Part shown: piece after piece, positions 1 through 5,966 of the stretch
Layout: every line of letters starts with the position of its first letter
Numbering within the stretch: position 1 is the stretch's first letter
Source: Legionella genomosp. 1
Lineage (GTDB): Bacteria; Pseudomonadota; Gammaproteobacteria; Legionellales; Legionellaceae
Direction: 5' to 3'
NCBI GenBank assembly: GCA_945889365.1
Contig: CAMDBQ010000039.1
Coordinates: 1-9,629 of the forward strand
Length of the DNA: 9,629 nt
Translations under genes and position numbers: made by a program
The notes under the pieces: model-generated
Told to the model about the DNA's origin: nothing
Database searches by the model: none
Seen by the model: the letters and a program-made list of their open reading frames with translations, nothing else

Positions 1-65
1 TGTAATTTCTTTTCATGGACTTTGTTGGTATTCTTTACCCCATTCAATGTTCACACGGTATAACC

Positions 66-839
66 ATGTCCATTTTAGTATTTGATATTGAAACAGTTCC
101 TGATGTTGAGGCCGGTCGGAAGTTGTATAATCTGGACGGGTTATCAGAAGATGACACCGCTACGGCCATGTTTGCCTTGCGTCGTGCCAAAGTGGGTAAT
201 GACTTTTTACCTCATTATTTGCAAAAAGTCATTGCCATATCACTGGTTCTGAGTAGCGGCTCACAATTTAAAGTTTGGTCTTTAGGTGATAGGCAATCGG
301 ATGAAAAAGATTTGATTCAACGCTTTTTCACAGGCATTGATAAAAACACGCCGACACTCGTCAGCTGGAATGGCAGTGGGTTTGATCTGCCGGTGTTGCA
401 TTACCGCGCCTTGTTACATGGGATCTCTGCCCCAACCTATTGGGAATCCGGTGAGAATCAACAGAATTTTCGTTATAACAACTACCTTAATCGCTTTCAC
501 TACCGCCATCTTGATTTGATGGATGTATTGGCTGGTTACCAAAATAAAGCTTTTGCACCGTTAGATGATGTTGCGACTATGCTCGGGTTCCCCGGCAAAA
601 TGGGAATGAGTGGTGCGAAGGTATGGGGTGAGTATCAAGCCGGGAATATCAGCGGGATCAGAAATTACTGTGAAACAGACGTATTGAATACGTATTGTGT
701 TTACCTGCGTTTTGAATTAATGCGCGGTGTTATTAATCCTGAAGAATATGAGCAGTCTCTGCAAAACCTGCGTGTATATTTGGGAGAAGCGCGAGGCAAG
801 CCTCATTTGGCTGAGTTTTTGAGTCAAATGGCGCAGTGA
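66..839 (+). CDS. Predicted 3'-5' exonuclease, PolB-like (DnaQ fold)
   Basis: Predicted 3'-5' exonuclease related to the proofreading domain of DNA polymerase B, 257 aa. The three exonuclease motifs are visible: Exo I FDIETVPD near the start (D7, E9), Exo II WNGSGFDLPVL (D107) and Exo III YCETDVLNTY (Y201, D205). The acidic residues should bind two metal ions. No polymerase domain follows, so it is a stand-alone nuclease; its substrate is not known from sequence. I chose ATG at 66 because family members begin a few residues before the FDIETVPD motif. An in-frame ATG at 15 would add 17 residues unlike the family and has no ribosome binding site. The site before 66 is also weak. The stop overlaps the ubiC start by one base (TGATG), which suggests coupled translation. 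Family assignment is firm, biological role is not. Confidence 0.9.
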   Translation: MSILVFDIETVPDVEAGRKLYNLDGLSEDDTATAMFALRRAKVGNDFLPHYLQKVIAISLVLSSGSQFKVWSLGDRQSDEKDLIQRFFTGIDKNTPTLVSWNGSGFDLPVLHYRALLHGISAPTYWESGENQQNFRYNNYLNRFHYRHLDLMDVLAGYQNKAFAPLDDVATMLGFPGKMGMSGAKVWGEYQAGNISGIRNYCETDVLNTYCVYLRFELMRGVINPEEYEQSLQNLRVYLGEARGKPHLAEFLSQMAQ

Positions 840-1351
840 TGGATACTACCATTCTTCTCCCATGGCTTGTTTACGAACAATCATTAACCAATAAATTGCA
901 CGCAACTGCTGGTGATGCGCGCTTGGAGGTTTTGGATCAACGTTGGGAATTGACAAATGCCTGGGATCAAAACACTCTCAAACTGAACAGTACTCAAGTC
1001 ATGCATCGCGAAATTCTGATGTGGGCATTTGATGCTCCTTGTTGGTATGCACGAACGATTTTACCCGCGGCTACTTGGGAGGCAAACATGGCTTTGTTTG
1101 ATCGGCTTAAAACAGAACCGTTGGGGCATTTGATTTTTGATAGCAGGGAAGTGAAGCGGGCTTCTTTGATGCATTATATGATTACTCCAGCGTCTGTTGA
1201 ATATAGTTGGTTGAATGAGTTGATGCATCAGGGGGAGTCTGAACTGTGGGTGCGGTTGTCTGAGTTTGTGGTTAATGATACACATTCTTTTTTCCTGGTT
1301 GAAACTCTATTACCTGGGTTGTTCGTGTACTTACCAGGCCGCGACCGTTAG
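839..1351 (+). CDS. ubiC: Chorismate lyase (chorismate--pyruvate lyase)
   Basis: UbiC converts chorismate to 4-hydroxybenzoate and pyruvate, the entry step of ubiquinone synthesis, in the cytoplasm. The 170-aa product has the family's usual length. Key blocks seen are HREILMW (56-62), CWYARTILP with the substrate-binding arginine R72, KTEPLGHLIF with L95 at the binding-site leucine, and LVETLLP with E155 at the conserved glutamate. The methionine of the E. coli site (in its EDSMTKRF block) appears to be leucine here (EQSLTNKL). Overall identity to E. coli is low, but the motif order is right. ATG at 839 overlaps the stop of the upstream nuclease gene. A GTG at 836 is in frame and would add one residue, so the start is uncertain by one codon. 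ubiA follows in the same direction, as in E. coli. Confidence 0.92.
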   Translation: MDTTILLPWLVYEQSLTNKLHATAGDARLEVLDQRWELTNAWDQNTLKLNSTQVMHREILMWAFDAPCWYARTILPAATWEANMALFDRLKTEPLGHLIFDSREVKRASLMHYMITPASVEYSWLNELMHQGESELWVRLSEFVVNDTHSFFLVETLLPGLFVYLPGRDR

Positions 1352-1375
1352 ATCGCAAAAACGGAAAAAACTATT

Positions 1376-1379
1376 GAGG
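1376..1379 (+). promoter_or_regulatory. Ribosome binding site deciding the ubiA TTG start
   Basis: GAGG lies eight bases before TTG at 1388. It supports that rare start over ATG at 1383, which is in another frame, is only three bases from the GAGG, and reads into a stop after one further codon (ATG TCT TGA). Confidence 0.65.
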
Positions 1380-1387
1380 TATATGTC

Positions 1388-2221
1388 TTGAAATTAGGTG
1401 CCTATCTTCGATTAATGCGTTTCCACAAACCCGCGGGCATTGCCTTGTTATGGTTACCGACTGCTTGGGCTTTATGGGTGGCTAACCATGGTATGCCTAA
1501 ACTTAATCTAATCATTTATTTTTTACTGGGCACCATTTTTATGCGGGCGGCGGGTTGTGTTATGAATGACATTGCCGATCGTCACATCGACAGACATGTG
1601 ACCAGGACAAAAGCCCGTCCTTTGACGACCGGCGAAGTCAGTTTAATTGAAGCACTGTTCACCCTGTTTATATTATTGGTTGCAGCCCTTAGCGTTTTGA
1701 TTCAATTACCCACTGCATGTTTTTATTACGCATTGGGCGCACTCCTGTTGACCGTACTCTACCCTTTCTGCAAGCGATTTTTTCAAGCCCCTCAACTAAT
1801 CTTAGGCTTGGCCTTTTCAATGGGTATTCCCATGGCCTATGCTGCATCTGGTGCTGCACCTGATAAAAGCATGCTGGTGTTGTTCGTATTAAATTTTGCA
1901 TGGATAGTCGCTTATGACACGATGTATGCCATGGCTGACCGAGCCGATGATGTACGTATTGGTGTGAAATCCACGGCTATTTTGTTTGATCACTTTGATT
2001 GCCTGATTATTTTATTATTGCAGTTGCTCTTTCATGGCTTATGGCTATTTTTAGCTATCACGCAGCATTATTCAATGTGGTTTTATACTGTTTGGGCTCT
2101 TAGTGGATGGATATTGGTTTATCAACAGTTACTGATTAAAAACCGCGATCCAGCCATGTGTTTGCGTGCATTTTCCACGAATAGTTTATATGGGTTGTTC
2201 ATGTGGTTTGCAATAATGTAG
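1388..2221 (+). CDS. ubiA: 4-hydroxybenzoate polyprenyltransferase
   Basis: UbiA attaches the polyprenyl tail to 4-hydroxybenzoate, the second committed step of ubiquinone synthesis, in the inner membrane. The 277-aa product is hydrophobic with several membrane helices. It carries both aspartate-rich motifs of the family: N60-D61-x2-D64-x3-D68 and D177...D184-x2-D187-D188, followed by GVKSTAILF. These hold the Mg-diphosphate of the prenyl donor. The N-terminal block LRLMRFHKPAG and PTAWALWVA closely resemble E. coli UbiA. TTG at 1388 is preferred because GAGG sits eight bases upstream and the family N-terminus fits; an internal Met10 would cut into the conserved first segment. The gene follows ubiC by 36 bases and is likely co-transcribed. 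Its last 23 bases overlap the convergent pseudopilin gene. Confidence 0.95.
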   Translation: MKLGAYLRLMRFHKPAGIALLWLPTAWALWVANHGMPKLNLIIYFLLGTIFMRAAGCVMNDIADRHIDRHVTRTKARPLTTGEVSLIEALFTLFILLVAALSVLIQLPTACFYYALGALLLTVLYPFCKRFFQAPQLILGLAFSMGIPMAYAASGAAPDKSMLVLFVLNFAWIVAYDTMYAMADRADDVRIGVKSTAILFDHFDCLIILLLQLLFHGLWLFLAITQHYSMWFYTVWALSGWILVYQQLLIKNRDPAMCLRAFSTNSLYGLFMWFAIM

Positions 2222-2663
2222 CTCGGATCCTGCCGAGCCGATTGATCACTAATTTAAATGAACGCTGCGTGTTATTTTTTATTTCAAAAAAACCGTTTAC
2301 AGCATTTTGGCTTATATCTGCGGAAAAGAGCAGGTAATGGCTTGATTGAAAACCATGCCAACTAATATGTATACCGGACGATTTCCATCGCCACTCCTGA
2401 AGTAATTTGTCAGCTTGCATTAGTTGCATCCCATTAGACCAATCCTGTGAATCGTGTAGAGGCGCAAGAATGATGTTTTTTCCTGTGATTACAGCCTGGG
2501 TTTTGGCAAAGAGGACTGCTGCTTTGATGTCATTTTGTATGACTTCGATTTGGTTTTTTTCATTCATGAATGATGTGCTGGGAAGGCTGAACAATAATAG
2601 GATGGCTACTAATGCCAGACTGAGTAATAGCTCTATTAAGGTGAATGCACGCTGTTTTATCAC
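2199..2663 (-). CDS. GspH/FimT-type pseudopilin
   Basis: Minor pilin-like protein of the type IV pilus or type II secretion class, 154 aa. It has a short basic leader (MIKQRA), then the prepilin peptidase cleavage site and methylation motif FTLIEL with the conserved glutamate five residues after the cut (E11 of the precursor), then a hydrophobic helix to about residue 29. The C-terminal half fits the GspH/FimT domain: DWSNGMQLM, NGFFEI and the closing LVINRLGRIRA. The residue before the cut is alanine, where glycine is usual. Translation starts at GTG 2663, overlapping the holD stop by four bases (GTGA), so coupling is likely. No other pilus or secretion gene is in the window, so the apparatus it serves (FimT/FimU-like or GspH) cannot be told. 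Its 3' end overlaps ubiA by 23 bases. Confidence 0.88.
   Translation of the reverse strand: MIKQRAFTLIELLLSLALVAILLLFSLPSTSFMNEKNQIEVIQNDIKAAVLFAKTQAVITGKNIILAPLHDSQDWSNGMQLMQADKLLQEWRWKSSGIHISWHGFQSSHYLLFSADISQNAVNGFFEIKNNTQRSFKLVINRLGRIRATLLQTT
2221..2238. other. Perfect 6-bp stem-loop at the ubiA/pseudopilin convergence
   Basis: GCTCGG and CCGAGC flank a six-base loop (ATCCTG), starting at the last base of the ubiA stop codon and lying inside the 3' end of the convergent pseudopilin gene. It could serve as a 3' transcript end for ubiA, but no T-run follows on either strand, so an intrinsic terminator is not supported. The same bases encode the conserved Gly-Arg-Ile-Arg motif of the pseudopilin, so the symmetry may be chance. 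Confidence 0.35.
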
Positions 2664-3091
2664 GCTAATTGTGTGAAGATTTGTTGTACTCGCAACAGAT
2701 CTTGATAAGCATACTTTTTGTCTGCAGGGTGTTGTAGTAGTTCTGTTGGGTGGTAGCTTACTATAAGGGGTATGCCATTATAGTCATGGATTTTGCCACG
2801 GAGGGTGTGAAGCGGTTGATGCAGTAAAAATTGTACAGCACTCCCTAGTGCCAATAGCAATTGAGGGGGATTTTTCTTAATTTCTTGAGGTAGATCTGGA
2901 GACAAGCTTGATTTTAAACAAACGTCTTCAGAGGATAAGCCAATGCTGTTTAACATCTTGCTGAATAATTGATTCACGTCCAGGGCTTCCCCTACAATCA
3001 TTAGTTTTATAGTTTGAGCAACAGGATGTCGTACAAGCCAGGTTTCTATGCCCATTTGTTGTAGGTAGTATGGATGTAGTGTTTTAGACAT
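2660..3091 (-). CDS. holD: DNA polymerase III psi subunit (HolD) with UDG-like body
   Basis: Likely psi subunit of the replicative clamp-loader complex, 143 aa. Residues 10-23, LQQMGIETWLVRHP, match the E. coli HolD N-terminus LQQLGITQWSLRRP. In E. coli this peptide, including its Trp17 (W18 here), binds the DnaX clamp-loader collar. The rest resembles the uracil-DNA glycosylase superfamily (family 4 style): strand plus IVGEAL (32-37), LLALGSAVQFLL (79-90), LRGK (97-100) and SYHPTELLQHPADKKYAYQDL (112-132). The glycosylase motif GEAPG is changed to GEALD and there is no four-cysteine iron-sulphur set, so repair activity is unlikely. Sequence-search tools may label it a UDG-like protein. ATG at 3091 starts at the family position; TTG at 3106 would add five residues. 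The gene lies downstream of a large palindrome and overlaps the pseudopilin gene by four bases. Confidence 0.8.
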   Translation of the reverse strand: MSKTLHPYYLQQMGIETWLVRHPVAQTIKLMIVGEALDVNQLFSKMLNSIGLSSEDVCLKSSLSPDLPQEIKKNPPQLLLALGSAVQFLLHQPLHTLRGKIHDYNGIPLIVSYHPTELLQHPADKKYAYQDLLRVQQIFTQLA

Positions 3092-3109
3092 AAATGACTC
3101 GCACAAACA

Positions 3110-3199
3110 GTTCGGGTTATGGGCTTTTGTGAACGTTTTCGTTACCGAGAGGTTTCAAAACCCGGTAAAGCAAACGTTCACAAAAGCCCTAACCCGAAC
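3110..3199. repeat. About 90-base near-perfect palindrome (hairpin element)
   Basis: Left arm 3110-3147 and right arm 3163-3199 are inverted copies differing by two substitutions and one missing base over about 38 positions. The arms begin and end with GTTCGGGTTA and TAACCCGAAC. The 15-base centre holds a further GGTT/AACC mini-stem, so the transcript or single strand could fold into one long hairpin. It occupies nearly all of the lpd-holD gap. No T-run follows on either strand, so a standard terminator is not supported. No clear target duplication was seen. It most resembles a small palindromic repeat element (MITE- or REP-like), but copy number cannot be seen here. It may also attenuate read-through from lpd into holD or protect the lpd mRNA 3' end. 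Confidence 0.8.
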
Positions 3200-3217
3200 G
3201 GATCGGGGAAAGGGGTT

Positions 3218-4639
3218 TTATTTCTTCTTTTTCGGCATATAAAGATCAGTAATCGTGCCTTCAAACATCTCAGCTGCCTGCGCGATCGTTTCAGACACCG
3301 TTGGGTGAGGATGGATTGTTAACGCAATATCTTCAACATCACAGCACAATTCAATGGCTAATGCCGTTTCTGAAATCAAATCACCTGCATTCACACCGAC
3401 AATGCCCGCACCTAGAATGCGTTTGCTATCAGGACAGAACAACAGCTTGGTCATGCCTTCTTCACGCCCCATGCTTAATGCGCGGCCACTGGCAGCCCAG
3501 GGGAAGGTGGCTTTTTCGTATTTAATGTCTTGTGCTTGGGCGTCTTTTTCAGTCAGACCAACCCATGCCAATTCTGGATCAGTATAAGCAACGTTGGCAA
3601 TGCATTTAGGATCAAAATAATGTTTCATACCGCAAATCACTTCAGCGGCTACTTTGCCTTCAGGAATAGCTTTGTGCGCTAGCATGGGTTGACCTACAAC
3701 GTCACCGATGGCAAAAATATGCGAAACGTTTGTACGCATTTGATTATCAACCGAAATAAAACCCCGTTCATCAACGTTGACGCCAGCTTTATCTGCTGCA
3801 ATGTTACCGCCATTAGGTTTACGGCCAACGCAAACGAGCACTTGTTGGAAACAAGCCGGTTTATCCGTTGAATGAGCACCTTCCATCTGAACATAAATAC
3901 CATCTGGCTGGGCTTCCAAACCGGTGACTTTGGTTTTAAGCAAGAATTTAACGCCTTTTTTAGTCATGCGTTTTTGCAGCACATTAACCAAATCACTGTC
4001 AGCACCAGGTATTAGCTGATCCATAAACTCAACAACGGTTACATCCACACCCAGCGCAGAATAAATAGTCGCCATTTCAAGGCCAATAATTCCGCCGCCA
4101 AGCACCAATAAACTGCCTTGGATATCAGCTAATTCCAGCGCGCCTGTAGAGCTAAAAATACGTTTGTCTTCAGGAATAAACGGTAAGTTTATGGATTCAC
4201 TGCCTACAGCAATAATGGCATGGGCGAAATCAACAGTCACCTTCCCATCTTTGCCATCAACTGTTATTTGATTTGCACCAGAAAACTTTGCATTACCTGT
4301 CACGACGTCAACTTTACGTTGTTTAGCCAAGGCATTTAAACCACCGGTCAACTTGCTAACCACAGAATTTTTCCAGGCAAGCATTTTTTTGTTATCCAGT
4401 TCAGGTTTAGAAAACGTTACACCTTGAGATGCCATTTCATGGGTTTCATCAAGCACTTTAGCAATATGTAATAAGGCCTTAGAAGGAATGCAACCGACGT
4501 TTAGACACACGCCGCCCAATGTTGGAAACCGTTCGATCAATATGACTTGTTTGCCCAAATCAGCGGCACGAAATGCTGCAGTATAACCACCGGGGCCACT
4601 ACCAATGACTACTAGGTCTGTTTTAATTTGTTTTGTCAT
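3218..4639 (-). CDS. lpd: Dihydrolipoyl dehydrogenase (E3)
   Basis: E3 reoxidises the dihydrolipoyl group of E2 with FAD and passes electrons to NAD+. It is probably shared with the 2-oxoglutarate dehydrogenase and glycine cleavage systems. The 473-aa product is one residue shorter than E. coli Lpd. Seen in order: FAD-binding GSGPGGYTAAFRAADLG (13-29), redox disulfide GGVCLNVGCIPSK (C45, C50), NAD-binding LGGGIIGLE (179-187), the second FAD segment FAIGDVVGQPMLAHKA, and the catalytic dyad HPHPTVSE (H445, E450) in the dimerisation domain. A lysine-rich tail ends the protein, as in E. coli. ATG at 4639 is preceded by AGAGG at good spacing. The gene starts 12 bases after the aceF stop and is the last gene of the pyruvate dehydrogenase cluster. 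The large palindrome lies just beyond its stop. Confidence 0.98.
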   Translation of the reverse strand: MTKQIKTDLVVIGSGPGGYTAAFRAADLGKQVILIERFPTLGGVCLNVGCIPSKALLHIAKVLDETHEMASQGVTFSKPELDNKKMLAWKNSVVSKLTGGLNALAKQRKVDVVTGNAKFSGANQITVDGKDGKVTVDFAHAIIAVGSESINLPFIPEDKRIFSSTGALELADIQGSLLVLGGGIIGLEMATIYSALGVDVTVVEFMDQLIPGADSDLVNVLQKRMTKKGVKFLLKTKVTGLEAQPDGIYVQMEGAHSTDKPACFQQVLVCVGRKPNGGNIAADKAGVNVDERGFISVDNQMRTNVSHIFAIGDVVGQPMLAHKAIPEGKVAAEVICGMKHYFDPKCIANVAYTDPELAWVGLTEKDAQAQDIKYEKATFPWAASGRALSMGREEGMTKLLFCPDSKRILGAGIVGVNAGDLISETALAIELCCDVEDIALTIHPHPTVSETIAQAAEMFEGTITDLYMPKKKK

Positions 4640-4651
4640 CTTAAAAACCTC

Positions 4652-5911
4652 TTATAATAAAATTCGACGAATATCACTGAGTCCGTCACTCACAAACCGG
4701 GAAAATCTTGCCGCTTCAGCACCATCAATGACACGATGATCGTAGGACAATGACAAAGGCAACATCAGGCGCGGTACAAATATACCGTTTTCATAAACGG
4801 GTTTTATGCTTGAACGTGATAAACCCAATATCGCTACTTCAGGACTATTCACAATAGGCGTAAACGCTGTACCACCAATGCCACCTAAACTTGAAATAGT
4901 AAAACATCCGCCATTCATATCAGCTGGCATCAAGCCTTTATCACGTGCTTTGCTACTTAAACGTGCCATTTCTTTGGCAATGTCACCAACAGACAAACGA
5001 TTCACATCTTTGATGACAGGGACAACCAAACCATTAGGGGTTTCTACGGCTATGCCAATATTGCAATACTGTTTATAAATTAGGTTTTCACCGCTGGCAT
5101 CCAAGGATGCATTAAATTGCGGGAATACCCTTAGTGCTTTACTAACCACTTTACAGACGAATGCAAGAATCGTTAATTTATAATCGCCCTTGCCTGCTTC
5201 AGATTGTCTAAACGCGTCCAGTTCGGTGATATCAGCTTCATCAAATTGTGTGACATGTGGAATCGTGACCCATGCGCGATGCACATTAATGCCTGTTAAT
5301 CGCTTGATTTTGCTCAAAGGCTTAATTTCGATCTCACCGAATTTTGTAAAATCAATGCTCGGTGCAGCGGATACAGATAATCCTGTGCCGCTGGATTTTT
5401 CACTTAATTTACTTTTTACAAACTGTTCGACGTCAGTTTTACTGATGCGGGATTTACGCTCGCTTCCATGAACGTCTGCAAGATTAACACCTAAGGAATG
5501 AGCCAAGCGTCGTACTGCAGGACCTGCGGAAATAACCGTTGTATTTTCAACTGGCAAAGGTGCCTGAGTAACAACAGATTCAGATTTTACAGCCGCTGGC
5601 TCTTCTTTGATTGCTGCGACGTCTACAGGAGCAGATTCTGGTTTCTTCTCAACGGCTTTAGTTTCGCTCTGTTCAGCTGAAATCGTCAGAATAACATCGC
5701 CTTCAGAAACTTTCTCGCCCAGTTTCATCTTGATCGAACGAACCACGCCGGCCGCAGGAGATGGGATCTCCATGCTGGCTTTGTCGGACTCCAGGGTGAC
5801 TAAAGGGGTGTCTTTGGTGATGGTATCGCCCTCTTTCACCAAAATCTCAATTACATCAACACCCGCTGTACCACCGATATCCGGCACTTTAATTTCTGTA
5901 TCAACTGCCAT
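4652..5911 (-). CDS. aceF: Pyruvate dehydrogenase E2, dihydrolipoamide acetyltransferase
   Basis: E2 forms the core of the complex and transfers the acetyl group from its lipoyl arm to CoA. The 419-aa product has one lipoyl domain (about 5-78, lipoylated lysine K44 in ESDKASMEIP), a flexible linker rich in Ala, Pro, Val and Glu (about 79-127), a peripheral-subunit-binding domain (about 128-168) and the catalytic domain (about 192-419) ending in SYDHRVIDG with H392 and D396. E. coli AceF has three lipoyl domains, so this is a short form. The binding domain reads GSERKSRI where family members usually have a second and third glycine (GTGxKGRI). ATG at 5911 is chosen because MAVDTEIKVPDIG is the family start and GAGAGG stands five bases before it. 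The frame stays open for 52 codons further upstream, but that would overlap aceE. aceE ends 55 bases upstream. Confidence 0.97.
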   Translation of the reverse strand: MAVDTEIKVPDIGGTAGVDVIEILVKEGDTITKDTPLVTLESDKASMEIPSPAAGVVRSIKMKLGEKVSEGDVILTISAEQSETKAVEKKPESAPVDVAAIKEEPAAVKSESVVTQAPLPVENTTVISAGPAVRRLAHSLGVNLADVHGSERKSRISKTDVEQFVKSKLSEKSSGTGLSVSAAPSIDFTKFGEIEIKPLSKIKRLTGINVHRAWVTIPHVTQFDEADITELDAFRQSEAGKGDYKLTILAFVCKVVSKALRVFPQFNASLDASGENLIYKQYCNIGIAVETPNGLVVPVIKDVNRLSVGDIAKEMARLSSKARDKGLMPADMNGGCFTISSLGGIGGTAFTPIVNSPEVAILGLSRSSIKPVYENGIFVPRLMLPLSLSYDHRVIDGAEAARFSRFVSDGLSDIRRILL

Positions 5912-5916
5912 ATATT

Positions 5917-5922
5917 CCTCTC
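5917..5922 (-). promoter_or_regulatory. Ribosome binding site deciding the aceF start
   Basis: On the minus strand GAGAGG precedes ATG 5911 by five bases (AATAT). It supports the internal start over the longer open frame that would begin inside aceE. Confidence 0.75.
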
Positions 5923-5966
5923 GTTTTCGTCCTATTTTGGACAATCCGAGCCACAGTGAAAAGGCT

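Noticed and set aside
15..65. Upstream ATG at 15 for the exonuclease gene
   Set aside because: It would add 17 residues absent from the family and lacks a ribosome binding site.
1..65. Promoter upstream of the exonuclease gene
   Set aside because: TATAAC at 57-62 is too close to the start codon, and no convincing -35/-10 pair with proper spacing was found in the short visible stretch.
2660..3091. Active uracil-DNA glycosylase
   Set aside because: The catalytic GEAPG-type motif is altered, the iron-sulphur cysteines are missing, the protein is short, and the N-terminus matches HolD.
3119..3322. Plus-strand open frame across the palindrome
   Set aside because: It is made of palindrome sequence and the reverse of the lpd 3' end, with no recognisable protein features.
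5929..5942. Small GTCC/GGAC hairpin in the aceE-aceF gap
   Set aside because: Only four base pairs and no T-run; expected by chance in a gap of this size.
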